NCBI RefSeq assembly: GCF_042675745.1
Contig: NZ_JBHTJM010000002.1
Span: 1-64,000, forward strand
Reading direction: 5' to 3'
Length of the DNA stretch: 64,000 bases
Source of the DNA: Pseudofulvibacter geojedonensis
Lineage (GTDB): Bacteria > Bacteroidota > Bacteroidia > Flavobacteriales > Flavobacteriaceae
Shown: one piece after another, positions 53,845 through 63,380 of the stretch
Numbering within the stretch: position 1 is the first letter of the stretch
Layout: the number at the start of each line of letters is the position of its first letter
The notes under the pieces: model-generated
What the model was told of the DNA's origin: nothing
Database searches by the model: none
Seen by the model: only the letters and a program-made list of their open reading frames with translations
Translations under genes and position numbers: made by a program

Positions 53845-53889
53845 TTGTTAAATTTTATTTTGAAGATTTACTTCTACTCAGAATTGTTT

Positions 53890-54837
53890 TTAACTTAAAT
53901 AAGCTTCAACATTCTCTTTAATTCTATTTTCTATATTAGATAAATCTGCTCTTACAAAAGTATCTCCTGTAATTTGCTCATATAACTCTATATAGCGTTC
54001 AGATATTTCAGTTATTTTTTCTTCATTCATTTCTGGAATTACCTGTCCTTCTTTACCTTGAAATCCGTTGGCTATTAACCATTGTCTAACAAATTCTTTA
54101 GATAATTGCTTTTGAGACTCCCCTTTATCTTGGCGCTCTTGGTAACCTTCAGCATAGAAGTAACGAGATGAATCTGGAGTATGAATTTCGTCTATTAAAA
54201 CAATTTTACCATCTTTAGTTTTTCCAAACTCATATTTGGTATCTACTAAAATCAATCCTCTTTTTGCTGCTATTTCTGTACCTCTTGCAAATAAAGCTCT
54301 TGTATATTTCTCTAACACTTCATAATCTTCTTGAGAAACAATTCCTTTAGCCAATATATCTTCTCTAGAAATATCCTCATCGTGCTCACCATTATCAGCT
54401 TTGGTAGATGGTGTTATAATAGGCTCTGGAAACTTATCGTTCTCTTTCATACCTTCTGGCATTTCAACCCCGCAAAGCACTCTCTTTCCTGCTTTGTATT
54501 CTCTAGCAGCATGACCAGACAAATACCCTCTAATAACCATTTCTACTTTAAAAGGATCACATAAATGCCCAACAGCTACGTTTGGATCTGGAGTTGCCAT
54601 TATCCAGTTAGGAACCAAATCTTCTGTTTCCTTCATCATTTTAGCAGCAATTTGATTTAGAATCTGACCTTTAAAAGGAATTTGCTTAGGCATAATAACA
54701 TCAAAGGCTGATAAACGGTCTGAAGCAATCATGACCAACTTTTCATCATTAATATTATATACCTCTCTCACTTTTCCTTTATAAACAGACTTCTGGTTAG
54801 GAAAGTTATAATTTGTGTTATTAATGGTATTACTCAT
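53890..54837 (-). CDS. purC: Phosphoribosylaminoimidazole-succinocarboxamide synthase
   Basis: SAICAR synthetase of purine synthesis. The 315 residues show KVREVYNINDEKLVMIASDRLSAFD, VIRGYLSGHAAREYKAG, ITPSTKADNGEHDEDIS and IDEIHTPDSSRYF, all family motifs. The longer C-terminus matches the yeast-like/Bacteroidota form. It is monocistronic. Confidence 0.96.
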   Translation of the reverse strand: MSNTINNTNYNFPNQKSVYKGKVREVYNINDEKLVMIASDRLSAFDVIMPKQIPFKGQILNQIAAKMMKETEDLVPNWIMATPDPNVAVGHLCDPFKVEMVIRGYLSGHAAREYKAGKRVLCGVEMPEGMKENDKFPEPIITPSTKADNGEHDEDISREDILAKGIVSQEDYEVLEKYTRALFARGTEIAAKRGLILVDTKYEFGKTKDGKIVLIDEIHTPDSSRYFYAEGYQERQDKGESQKQLSKEFVRQWLIANGFQGKEGQVIPEMNEEKITEISERYIELYEQITGDTFVRADLSNIENRIKENVEAYLS

Positions 54838-54882
54838 TAGTTAAGTTGTTGTGTTGTTGTTGATTTGGCAAAAATAAACAAA

Positions 54883-54911
54883 GCCTTTATAAATTCATTC
54901 ATTATAAAGGC
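54883..54911 (-). terminator. Terminator after the metallopeptidase-like lipoprotein gene
   Basis: GCCTTTATAA pairs with TTATAAAGGC around a nine-base loop. On the minus strand it is followed by TTTGTTTATTTTT. Confidence 0.6.
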
Positions 54912-54946
54912 AATTTTTAATATTGTTTTTAAAGCTCATTGATTTG

Positions 54947-55765
54947 CTATTGAACTCTTAAATATTTTTCTGTTTTGATTCTTACATGCTTACGATAAGA
55001 TACCAATTCTGGAAACTGATAAAAAAAGTTTTGCTTCTGCTCTGCTATAGTTTTTGGGTTATCAATTTTATCTTTCATTACAAAGGCAGTCCAACTTTCT
55101 GCTATATCTTCTTCTGGACTCTCTGCTGCATAATCTGTTAGAAACTGATCTTGATTGTCTAAATAAAAATTATATAATCTATCTACCAATTCTACTTCAT
55201 TATCAAAATATTTGTATTGAATTTTATCCCATTTTGATAATAACTTACCATTCCAGAATTGATTAACAAATAAGTTTATATAACTACTTTTCAGCGCCTC
55301 TCCTTCAGAAGTCAAGTATAAACCTCCATCTTCTTGATATTCTTTATTAGTAGGCTTTACTTGTGTATTATTGAGCGTTAACAAATGTCCAAACTCATGT
55401 ACATAAGTATATACCGACTGATACAAACGTTCTTTTCCTTTAGATTTAAAATTAACATCCATGGTGTCGAGTACCAGCTCCCATTGAGAGTTTTCGTCAT
55501 TTAAAGAGCCCAAGGCTCCAGTTTTTTCGTCTATACCGTCAGAAATTAAAACCAATTTCTTTAAATACTTGTGTGTTAATTCTTCTGGAAACATCTCTTT
55601 AAAAACCTTCCAGTTTTCTTGGGCTAATGAAGTACTTACATGAGTATTTGCTAACAAAATACCATTGTGTATTTCCCAAGATCCAATTGTTTCATTATCT
55701 ACTTGTGTTTGACAAGAAAGTAGTCCGCCAACTAATAAACAAATGCTTAAAAATAAAGGTCTCAT
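54947..55765 (-). CDS. Lipoprotein with HExxH motif, putative zinc peptidase
   Basis: 272 residues with a lipoprotein signal (LLSC at about 15-18). The metal motif HEFGH is found in YTYVHEFGHLLTLNN near 115, and a downstream acidic stretch AESPEEDIAESWTAFV may give the third ligand Glu. The family is not named. It is likely periplasmic or outer-membrane attached. Confidence 0.7.
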   Translation of the reverse strand: MRPLFLSICLLVGGLLSCQTQVDNETIGSWEIHNGILLANTHVSTSLAQENWKVFKEMFPEELTHKYLKKLVLISDGIDEKTGALGSLNDENSQWELVLDTMDVNFKSKGKERLYQSVYTYVHEFGHLLTLNNTQVKPTNKEYQEDGGLYLTSEGEALKSSYINLFVNQFWNGKLLSKWDKIQYKYFDNEVELVDRLYNFYLDNQDQFLTDYAAESPEEDIAESWTAFVMKDKIDNPKTIAEQKQNFFYQFPELVSYRKHVRIKTEKYLRVQ

Positions 55766-55846
55766 AATTTGTTTTTACATCTAAAACAACTTATAAGACC
55801 TGTACCCTACTATTTTATTATAATTTAAAAATTGAAGTTGTTATTT

Positions 55847-56800
55847 CTATTCCTGATGTTCAATACTTTTATAGGCTTCTATTACTTTTTTAACCAATCT
55901 ATGTCTTATAACATCTTTATCATCTAAATGAATAAACCCTATTCCTTTCACGCCTTTTAAAACCAATATAGCTTCTTTTAGCCCTGAAACGGTTCTTCTT
56001 GGTAGATCTATTTGTCCAGGATCACCAGTAATCATAAAACGTGCGTTTTTCCCCATACGAGTTAGAAACATTTTCATTTGAGCTCGAGTAGTATTTTGAG
56101 CTTCATCTAAAATAACATAGGCATTATCTAAAGTTCTTCCACGCATAAAAGCCATTGGTGCTATTTGAATTATTCCCTTTTCCATATGGGATTCTAACTT
56201 TTCTGGAGGAATCATGTCTCTTAGTGCATCATACAATGGTTGCATGTAAGGATCTAACTTATCTTTCATATCTCCTGGTAAAAATCCAAGATTTTCTCCT
56301 GCCTCTACTGCAGGTCTAGTTAAAATAATTCGCTTAACCTCTTTATTTTTTAAAGCTCTAACGGCTAGCGCAACACCTGTATAAGTTTTTCCAGTACCTG
56401 CAGGTCCAATAGCAAAAACCATATCATTAGCCTTAGACACTTCTACCAATTTACGCTGATTAACAGTTTGTGCCTTTATCTTTTTACCTCCAACTCCGTG
56501 TACTAAAATATCATCACTTGCTGCAGAAGTGTGTATATCTGCTCCATTTTCAGCGGTTAAGACACGTTCTATTACATTCTCATCTAATTTATTGTATTTG
56601 GCAAAATGCTGCATAAGCATTTGCGCTCTTTCGTCAAATTCTTCGAGAATCTCTTCTTCACCATAAGCTTGAATCTTATTTCCTCTAGCTACTATTTTAA
56701 GCTTTGGAAAAAAAGTTTTTAAGTACTTAATATTCTTGTTCTGTTGTCCGAAAAATTCACTCGGATTTATTTCGGTTAATTCTAATATTAGTTCGTTCAA
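55847..56800 (-). CDS. phoH: PhoH-family ATPase
   Basis: 317-residue cytoplasmic ATPase of the PhoH/YbeZ group, linked in other bacteria to ribosome or RNA quality control. Walker A is GPAGTGKT, Walker B VILDEAQNTT, and TRPAVEAGENLGFLPGD and FMRGRTLDNAY are family blocks. It is divergent from the SAM hydrolase-like gene. Confidence 0.93.
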   Translation of the reverse strand: MNELILELTEINPSEFFGQQNKNIKYLKTFFPKLKIVARGNKIQAYGEEEILEEFDERAQMLMQHFAKYNKLDENVIERVLTAENGADIHTSAASDDILVHGVGGKKIKAQTVNQRKLVEVSKANDMVFAIGPAGTGKTYTGVALAVRALKNKEVKRIILTRPAVEAGENLGFLPGDMKDKLDPYMQPLYDALRDMIPPEKLESHMEKGIIQIAPMAFMRGRTLDNAYVILDEAQNTTRAQMKMFLTRMGKNARFMITGDPGQIDLPRRTVSGLKEAILVLKGVKGIGFIHLDDKDVIRHRLVKKVIEAYKSIEHQE

Positions 56801-56879
56801 AAGCTATTGTATTAAATTATACTTCTTTACATGTATAGTAAGCCAACTGATTACTATTGCTTCTATAAATTAACTAAAA

Positions 56880-56943
56880 AATCCTTAGATTTACTGCATA
56901 AAATTCTGCATTTTTGCTAAGGATTATCGACAACTTATCAACA
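56880..56943. promoter_or_regulatory. Inverted repeat and two DnaA-box-like nonamers
   Basis: AATCCTTAG (56880-56888) and CTAAGGATT (56917-56925) form an inverted repeat. TTATCGACA (56924-56932) and TTATCAACA (56935-56943) each differ from TTATCCACA at one base. They lie just before the 56954 start codon. The role is unknown. Confidence 0.3.
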
Positions 56944-56953
56944 ATTAATTTAA

Positions 56954-57787
56954 ATGGCTATTATTACCTTAACAACCGATTTTGGATTAAAAGACCATTA
57001 TGTTAGCGCTATTAAAGGGGCTATTTACTCATATGAGCCTTCTAGTATAATTGTTGATATTTCTCATCATATTTCTCCTTTTAACTATACAGAAGCAGCT
57101 TATATTATAAAAAATGCTTATCAAAGTTTCCCTGAAGGAACGATTCATATTATTGGTGTTGATTCTGAGTTATCTCCAGAAAATGAACATTTAGCTATGT
57201 TGCTAGATGGGCATTATTTTATTTGTGCCAATAATGGTATTTTGTCAATGTTAAGTTCTAGTATTTTACCAGAAAAGCTAGTAACCATTAACATTCATAA
57301 CGATTTAAATGATAATTTCCCTGTAAAAAACATATTTACAAAAGTTGCAACTCATATAGCTCGTGGTGGCAACTTAGATGTTATAGGCAAACCGTTTAAT
57401 AAATTAAAAGAAGTAACTAACCTATCACCAGTAGTTAATAATACGCAAGACTTAATTGTAGGCAACGTATTGTACGTAGATCATTATGGCAATGTAGTAA
57501 CTAATATTACCAAAGAACTCATTCAAACTATTGCAAAGGGTAGAGATTATACCGTTTTAGTTAGGAATTACACCTTTAAAACAGTGTATAATGCTTACAG
57601 TGAATGTGTAAATTTTAACATACCGAAAGAAAAAAGACAAGACGACGGAAAAAGGTTAGCCCTATTCAATGCTAATAATAATTTAGAAATAGCAATCTAT
57701 AAAAGTAACTTGAATACTGTTGGAGGGGCATCATCTCTATTAGGACTAAGTTATAGAGATACTATTTCGGTAAAATTTAATTCATAA
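56954..57787 (+). CDS. SAM hydroxide adenosyltransferase (DUF62) family protein
   Basis: 277 residues of the chlorinase/fluorinase-related family whose members hydrolyse S-adenosylmethionine to adenosine and methionine. The start ITLTTDFGLKDHYVSAIKGAI, the DISHHISPFN strand and YVDHYGNVVTNI match the family. The catalytic Asp appears as D70 in GVDSE, but the Arg expected about seven residues later is replaced (N77). So activity is uncertain. It starts an operon with an ABM-domain gene (2 bases later). Confidence 0.85.
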   Translation: MAIITLTTDFGLKDHYVSAIKGAIYSYEPSSIIVDISHHISPFNYTEAAYIIKNAYQSFPEGTIHIIGVDSELSPENEHLAMLLDGHYFICANNGILSMLSSSILPEKLVTINIHNDLNDNFPVKNIFTKVATHIARGGNLDVIGKPFNKLKEVTNLSPVVNNTQDLIVGNVLYVDHYGNVVTNITKELIQTIAKGRDYTVLVRNYTFKTVYNAYSECVNFNIPKEKRQDDGKRLALFNANNNLEIAIYKSNLNTVGGASSLLGLSYRDTISVKFNS

Positions 57788-57789
57788 AC

Positions 57790-58086
57790 ATGCTCGTTAG
57801 AATTGTAAAACTTTGCTTAGAAAGTAAACACATACCTACTTTTTTAGAAAACTTTGAGCAACAAAAAGACTCTATAAGAAACTTTGAAGGTTGCCAGTTT
57901 TTAGAACTATATCAAGATAAGTATCATAAAAATGTTGTTTTTACCTATAGTTACTGGGACAATGAAGAAGCCTTAAACAATTATAGAAACTCTAATTTAT
58001 TTAAAGGAATATGGGCTATTACAAAACCTATGTTTGCCGACAAACCTCAAGCTTGGAGTGTAGATAAATTACATAGTTTAAAATAA
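57790..58086 (+). CDS. Antibiotic biosynthesis monooxygenase (ABM) domain protein
   Basis: 98 residues of the ferredoxin-like dimeric ABM fold: MLVRIVKLCLESKHIPTFLENF, GCQFLELYQDK and TYSYWDNEEALNNYRNS. The substrate is unknown. It lies in an operon between the SAM hydrolase-like gene and a small membrane protein gene. Confidence 0.82.
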   Translation: MLVRIVKLCLESKHIPTFLENFEQQKDSIRNFEGCQFLELYQDKYHKNVVFTYSYWDNEEALNNYRNSNLFKGIWAITKPMFADKPQAWSVDKLHSLK

Positions 58087-58091
58087 AAAAC

Positions 58092-58574
58092 ATGAAACTA
58101 TTTCCGTCTAAAACTTTTACTATTGAATTAGCTGAAGATAAAGAAGTGTCTTTAGAAAAGTTAAAACAACGAACAAAAAAATCTAACTCATTAATATCAA
58201 GCTATACAGATAAAACATTTATTGGCAAGGTTGAAACTAACAACTTTAAATTGATTAGCTCTGAAATAGGAAAAGGAGCCTTATGTGTTTTTACTGGTAA
58301 CGTAAAAAATAATGAAATACAAGTAACAACTACCGTTAACACTCCATTTAAAGTTTTAATTTCTATTTGGGCTATTGGATTCTTCAGTTTTATTTTATTT
58401 ATGGGAGCAAAAGAAAACTTTGAAAGTTTAATTCCACAATTAATTCCTTTTTTAGTATTCTTACTCGTTATCAGGTATCTTTTTATTGGTTTGTTTTTTA
58501 AAAAATTAACAAACAATGGCATAAAACGATTTAAAGATATTTTAAACATCAAAAGCCTTACAATAATTGATTAG
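58092..58574 (+). CDS. Small membrane protein of unknown function
   Basis: 160 residues. The N-terminal half is soluble (KLFPSKTFTIELAEDKEV...). Two hydrophobic helices lie in the second half (VLISIWAIGFFSFILFMG and FLVFLLVIRYLFIGLFF). No family recognised. It is 5 bases after the ABM gene. Confidence 0.6.
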   Translation: MKLFPSKTFTIELAEDKEVSLEKLKQRTKKSNSLISSYTDKTFIGKVETNNFKLISSEIGKGALCVFTGNVKNNEIQVTTTVNTPFKVLISIWAIGFFSFILFMGAKENFESLIPQLIPFLVFLLVIRYLFIGLFFKKLTNNGIKRFKDILNIKSLTIID

Positions 58575-58635
58575 CTTTTCAGCGTTTTTTTTTCAATCTT
58601 TGAATCTTTAATCTTTTAATCTCGAATCGAACTCT

Positions 58636-59361
58636 ATGTTTGCTATTTTAAAAAAAGAAATACAATCCTTTTTCGCCTCCCCAATAGGCTATTTAGTTAT
58701 TGGTATTTATTTACTGGCTAACGGATTATTTTTATGGGTTTTTAAAGGTGATTTTAACATTTTAGATTACGGTTTTGCAGATCTTTCCGGTTATTATTTC
58801 TTAGCTCCTTGGGTTTTTATTTTCCTTATTCCCGCCATTAGTATGAAAAGTTTTTCTGAAGAGAAAAAACAAGGAACCCTAGAACTTTTGTTAACCAAAC
58901 CCATAAGCTCTTGGCAACTAGTAATAGGTAAATATTTAGGTATACTTAGTTTAGCTTCTTTGGCTTTACTACCTACCCTATTATACATATACACCATTTA
59001 TCAATTAGGTAACCCAATTGGTAATATCGATTTGGGAGCAACAACTGGAGCTTATATTGGCTTAATTGGTATTGCTGCCATATTTAGTGCTGTTGGATTG
59101 TTTACATCTGCTATTAGTAACAACCAAATAGTAGCATTTATTATAGCAATACTATTGTGTTTTATATTATACTTTGGCTTTGAAGGTTTTGCTGAATATG
59201 AGCTTTTTGGTGTATCGAGTTTTGCTATAGAAAACTTAGGCGTTAAAGCTCACTTTAACAGTATAAGTAGAGGCGTATTAGACACTAGAGATATTATTTA
59301 CTTTATAAGTATAAGTGCTTTTTTCTTATTCTTAACTAAATTAACTTTAAGCAAGCAATAA
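58636..59361 (+). CDS. gldF: Gliding motility ABC transporter permease GldF
   Basis: 241 residues, six hydrophobic segments, ABC-2 type permease. MFAILKKEIQSFFASPIGYLVIGIYLLANGLFLW and MKSFSEEKKQGTLELLLTKP are typical. In Flavobacterium johnsoniae, GldA, GldF and GldG form a transporter needed for gliding. gldG follows after one inserted gene. Confidence 0.92.
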   Translation: MFAILKKEIQSFFASPIGYLVIGIYLLANGLFLWVFKGDFNILDYGFADLSGYYFLAPWVFIFLIPAISMKSFSEEKKQGTLELLLTKPISSWQLVIGKYLGILSLASLALLPTLLYIYTIYQLGNPIGNIDLGATTGAYIGLIGIAAIFSAVGLFTSAISNNQIVAFIIAILLCFILYFGFEGFAEYELFGVSSFAIENLGVKAHFNSISRGVLDTRDIIYFISISAFFLFLTKLTLSKQ

Positions 59362-59362
59362 C

Positions 59363-59911
59363 ATGATTATTACTCCAGTTCTTATTATTTCATGTATTAT
59401 AATAGTTGTATTACTATATTTATTTTTAAATGCAATAGATAATAGTAAAAAGATATTAAATATTGTTTTAGCTATCATAATTACTCCTTTAGTTTACTTT
59501 TATATTTGGTACCCCATTTCAAATATATTTATACCTTATCATCATCATAAAAAATTTGATGCAGAAGCTTGGGAAGAAAAACCAGGTTTACGATACGAAA
59601 TGATTGATAATATGATTGAAACCAATTTCTTAATTGGTAAGTCTAAAAATGAAGTAGCCAACATGCTTGGAGAAGTTCAGTGGCTTAGTTGGGATTTTGA
59701 TGCAAATAACTACAACCCTGATGCTTGGAATTATGGATTAGGATTAACTCCTGGTGCCTTTACAGATCAAAAGGAGGATGTAGAAATTATTTTTAGCAAC
59801 AACAAAGTTTCTAAAGTTATACTGAGCAAATCAGAATATACTTATGAACCTAAGAAAGCTCCAGAATCAAACAAAGTATTAGATTCTATAAATACTCAAT
59901 TCAAGAAATAA
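59363..59911 (+). CDS. Membrane-anchored BamE-like domain protein between gldF and gldG
   Basis: 182 residues with two N-terminal hydrophobic segments (about 4-24 and 32-52). The soluble part has LRYEMIDNMIETNFLIGKSKNEVANMLGE, which recalls the SmpA/OmlA (BamE-like) fold. It is 1 base from gldF and 1 base from gldG, so it is read with them. The role is unknown. Confidence 0.65.
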   Translation: MIITPVLIISCIIIVVLLYLFLNAIDNSKKILNIVLAIIITPLVYFYIWYPISNIFIPYHHHKKFDAEAWEEKPGLRYEMIDNMIETNFLIGKSKNEVANMLGEVQWLSWDFDANNYNPDAWNYGLGLTPGAFTDQKEDVEIIFSNNKVSKVILSKSEYTYEPKKAPESNKVLDSINTQFKK

Positions 59912-59912
59912 T

Positions 59913-61583
59913 ATGTGGTTTAAAAAAAATATTGTTTCCATAGCCATAGCTTTAGTTGCTGTTATAGCAATTAATATGCTTTCGAATTTTGTTTTTACAA
60001 GGTTTGATATGACTCAAGATAAACGTTATACTTTATCTAAAGCATCAAAGTCTACTATAGAAAATATAGACGACTTAATTACTATAGATGTTTATTTAGC
60101 TGGTAATTTACCTGCAGAATTTCAGCGTTTACAAATAGAAACCAAACAATTATTAGAAGAGTTTACAGCTTTAAATAGTAATATAGTAGTTAACTATGTC
60201 GATCCAAAAACATTAACAGACGATATAGATCAATTAATCGGGCAAATGAGCCAGTTTGGTATGGTACCTGCCAAAGTTGATATTAGAGAAAATGGTAAAA
60301 CTTCTCAGGAAATAGTTTTTCCATGGGCAGAAATTATCTATAATAAAAAAGGAAAAGTAGTTCCGTTATTAAAAAACAACTTATTAACTCAATCTACTGT
60401 AGAAAGAGTTAATAATTCAGTACAACATTTAGAGTATGCATTTGCCAATGCTTTTAAAACTGTTATTGAAAATAATGCTAAAAACATTGCTTACTTAATT
60501 GGCAATGGCCAGTTAGAAAGTAAATATGCTTTTGATTTTCTTAATACATTAAGCAAAAACTATAGAGTAACTTCATTTACATTAGATTCTGTACAAATAC
60601 AACCAAACAAAACACTTGATCAGTTAAAAAAGTTTGATTTAGCTATAGTTGCTAAACCTACAGAAGCCTTTTCTGATTCAGAAAAGTATGTGGTAGACCA
60701 GTATATCATGAATGGTGGTAAATCTTTATGGCTAGTTGATAAAACTACTGCTGAAATGGATAGTTTATTTCTACAACAAAAAACCTTAGGAATGCCTAGA
60801 GATTTAAATCTAAAAGATATGTTTTTTCAATACGGATTTAGAATTAACCCTGTACTTGTAAAAGATATGTACGCTAGTGATATTATGCTGAATGACGGAA
60901 AGCAATTTAATAGATATCCTTGGTTCTATAATCCATTAGTAATACCTGGTAAACACCATGAAATAATAAATAATATAAATCCAGTAAAATTTGAGTTTAC
61001 AACAAATATAGACCTCCTTAAACAAGGAATTAATATTAAAAAAACACCTTTATTACACTCATCTCAGCTTACTGCAACTGTTGGTTTACCTAAACTAATA
61101 AGTCTAAACGAAATTAGTCAAACAGTCAATAAAGAGTTTGCTAGTAAATTCAATAAAAAACCTCAGGTATTAGCTGCTTTATTAGAAGGAAAATTCACTT
61201 CTACTTTTAAAAACAGAATAAAACCGTTTAAGTTAAAAAAACATATAGATGAAGGTAATGATGCAAAAATAATAGTTGCTGCAGATGGTGATTTAGTTAA
61301 GAACCAATTAAACAAAGGCGAACCTCTTGCTTTAGGTTTTGATAAGTATACGGGGCAGACTTACGGGAACAAGGAATTTCTAGAAAACGCTGTCAATTAC
61401 TTATTAGATGACACAGGACTCTTAAAAGTTAGAAACAAAGAAGTTAAAATTCCACAATTAGACGTGGAAAGAATAGCCAGCGAAAAACGAAAATGGCAAA
61501 TTATTAATATGGTTATTCCATTGATATTATTAGCTGTATTTGGTTTTGTATACAACTATATCAGAAAAAAGAAATATACATAG
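59913..61583 (+). CDS. gldG: Gliding motility protein GldG
   Basis: 556 residues: an N-terminal membrane helix, a large periplasmic region starting NFVFTRFDMTQDKRYTLSKASKSTIE (family signature), an ABC-type-transport-associated domain, and a C-terminal helix (VIPLILLAVFGFVYNYIRKKK). It works with GldF in gliding or surface-protein transport in this phylum. Confidence 0.92.
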   Translation: MWFKKNIVSIAIALVAVIAINMLSNFVFTRFDMTQDKRYTLSKASKSTIENIDDLITIDVYLAGNLPAEFQRLQIETKQLLEEFTALNSNIVVNYVDPKTLTDDIDQLIGQMSQFGMVPAKVDIRENGKTSQEIVFPWAEIIYNKKGKVVPLLKNNLLTQSTVERVNNSVQHLEYAFANAFKTVIENNAKNIAYLIGNGQLESKYAFDFLNTLSKNYRVTSFTLDSVQIQPNKTLDQLKKFDLAIVAKPTEAFSDSEKYVVDQYIMNGGKSLWLVDKTTAEMDSLFLQQKTLGMPRDLNLKDMFFQYGFRINPVLVKDMYASDIMLNDGKQFNRYPWFYNPLVIPGKHHEIINNINPVKFEFTTNIDLLKQGINIKKTPLLHSSQLTATVGLPKLISLNEISQTVNKEFASKFNKKPQVLAALLEGKFTSTFKNRIKPFKLKKHIDEGNDAKIIVAADGDLVKNQLNKGEPLALGFDKYTGQTYGNKEFLENAVNYLLDDTGLLKVRNKEVKIPQLDVERIASEKRKWQIINMVIPLILLAVFGFVYNYIRKKKYT

Positions 61584-61620
61584 TAATTTCTGTTAAAAAC
61601 CCTTTAATCTTGTTAATAAG

Positions 61621-61656
61621 TTTGTTTCTTAAAACCGTGGAATTACAATATATTTG
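61621..61656 (+). promoter_or_regulatory. Likely dnaN promoter
   Basis: TATATTTG at 61649-61656 matches the -7 consensus and lies 25 bases before the dnaN ATG. A TTTG at 61621-61624 is 24 bases upstream, slightly further than usual. Confidence 0.45.
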
Positions 61657-61681
61657 TTCTTCATTAAATTAAAGCTAACAA

Positions 61682-62800
61682 ATGAAATTTATTGTTTCAA
61701 GTTCATATTTATTAAAACAACTTCAAGTACTTGGAGGGGTTATTAATAATAACAATACGTTACCTATTTTAGATAATTTCTTATTTGACTTAAGCCAAAC
61801 AAGTTTAACTGTTTCTGCAAGTGATTTAGAAACAACCATGTCTGCTACACTAGATGTAGAATCTGAATCTGAAGGTAGTGTAGCAATTCCAGCAAAATTA
61901 CTATTAGATACTTTAAAAACTTTTCCTGAACAACCTTTAACTTTTATTGTTGGAGATAATAATACTGTTGAAATTAGTTCTAATCACGGTAAATATGCTT
62001 TAGCATATGCTAGTGGAGAAGAGTTTCCTAAAGCTGTTGTTTTAGAAAACCCAAGTAATACCATTATAAAAGGAGAGATTTTAGCCACTGCAATCAGTAA
62101 AACAATATTTGCTGCTGGTAACGATGATTTAAGACCTGTAATGAGTGGTGTGTTTTTTCAATTTTCTACAGAAAGTCTAACGTTTGTTGCTACAGATGCT
62201 CATAAATTAGTAAAATACCAAAGAAACGACGTTACTGCTTCTGAAACTGCAGAGTTTATTATGCCCAAAAAGCCTTTAAATTTATTGAAAGGTATTTTAG
62301 CTGCTAATGATAGTGATGTAAGTATAGAGTACAACGACTCTAACGCTCGTTTTACCTTTGATAATATTGATTTAGTTTGTAGACTAATTGATGGTAAATA
62401 CCCTAATTACGAAGCAGTAATACCTAAAGAAAATCCTAACCAATTAACTATTGCTAGAAATCAATTTTTAAACTCTGTTAAACGTGTTTCTATTTTCTCG
62501 AATAAAACAACACACCAAATTCGTTTAAAAATTGCTGGAGCAGAATTAAATATTTCTGCAGAAGATATAGATTATTCTAACAAAGCTGAAGAACGTTTAA
62601 CTTGTGATTACCAAGGAGACGATATGCAAATAGGCTTTAACTCACGCTTTTTAACAGAAATGTTAAACAACTTAAACGCAGATGATGTTTCTTTAGAAAT
62701 GTCTTTACCTAACAGGGCAGGTATTTTAACTCCTATAGATGGTTTGGACGAAGGTGAACAAGTAACGATGCTTGTAATGCCAGTAATGCTTAACAGCTAA
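61682..62800 (+). CDS. dnaN: DNA polymerase III subunit beta (sliding clamp)
   Basis: Ring-shaped processivity clamp. The 372 residues match the usual length. Family motifs are MKFIVSSSYLLKQLQVLGGVI, TLPILDNFLF, VATDAHKLVKY and the C-terminal MLVMPVML. dnaA and recF are not next to it, as is usual in this phylum. Confidence 0.96.
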   Translation: MKFIVSSSYLLKQLQVLGGVINNNNTLPILDNFLFDLSQTSLTVSASDLETTMSATLDVESESEGSVAIPAKLLLDTLKTFPEQPLTFIVGDNNTVEISSNHGKYALAYASGEEFPKAVVLENPSNTIIKGEILATAISKTIFAAGNDDLRPVMSGVFFQFSTESLTFVATDAHKLVKYQRNDVTASETAEFIMPKKPLNLLKGILAANDSDVSIEYNDSNARFTFDNIDLVCRLIDGKYPNYEAVIPKENPNQLTIARNQFLNSVKRVSIFSNKTTHQIRLKIAGAELNISAEDIDYSNKAEERLTCDYQGDDMQIGFNSRFLTEMLNNLNADDVSLEMSLPNRAGILTPIDGLDEGEQVTMLVMPVMLNS

Positions 62801-62825
62801 ACACTTTTAGCGTAATTATATAAAG

Positions 62826-62860
62826 AAGCCAACCTAAAAAGGTTGGCTTTTATTTTATTT
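62826..62860 (+). terminator. Terminator after dnaN
   Basis: AAGCCAACC-TAAAAA-GGTTGGCTT followed by TTATTTTATTT, 25 bases after the dnaN stop. Confidence 0.85.
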
Positions 62861-62910
62861 AAATGTTCTTCAAATAAAATCTATTAAAATCTTTACTTTA
62901 ACAAGTAATA

Positions 62911-63252
62911 TTATTTTAAAAACTCATAAGTTAAAGGGTAATAAGTATCCTCTCCTCTTTTCGCTTTAAATCCATTAATAATAGAATAAATTCCAATAAT
63001 AAACGGTATAACGAATAAGATTAATAAGCCTAAACCTAATGCCAATATCAAAGGAATAGCAATGATCCCTAATAATAACATACTCAACTGAAAGTTGATA
63101 ACTTGTTTTCCTTCTTTGTCTAACTTATAAATTTCATCTTTTTTAAATAACCAGATAAATAACGGAACTAGTAATCCACCAAAACCTGTAATAAAATCTA
63201 ATAACTGACTAAAATGCAATAACGATAAGATACTTCTGTCTTCTTGTAACAT
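62911..63252 (-). CDS. DUF4870 family membrane protein
   Basis: 113 residues from MLQEDRSIL at 63252; an upstream in-frame ATG at 63297 would add 15 poorly fitting residues. It has three hydrophobic segments and the DUF4870/Tic20-like pattern GGLLVPLFIWLFKKDEIYKLDKEGKQVINFQLSM. Role unknown. It lies between dnaN and the DUF3108 gene. Confidence 0.85.
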   Translation of the reverse strand: MLQEDRSILSLLHFSQLLDFITGFGGLLVPLFIWLFKKDEIYKLDKEGKQVINFQLSMLLLGIIAIPLILALGLGLLILFVIPFIIGIYSIINGFKAKRGEDTYYPLTYEFLK

Positions 63253-63380
63253 AATAATATATAATTGATTGATGTAATATATTTGACGACAAAACAAACA
63301 ACATGTTACATATTTTAAGATTTTATTAAAATATTACCTATAAAAAATCGTTATTTTGGCATTAATATTTAAACTGTTCT

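Noticed and set aside
56924..56943. Chromosome origin suggested by two DnaA-box-like nonamers near dnaN
   Set aside because: Only two imperfect boxes, no AT-rich unwinding element linked to dnaA, and such nonamers are expected by chance in AT-rich DNA.
58585..58630. AATCTTT repeats before gldF
   Set aside because: Short, irregular and typical of low-complexity intergenic DNA; no clear function.
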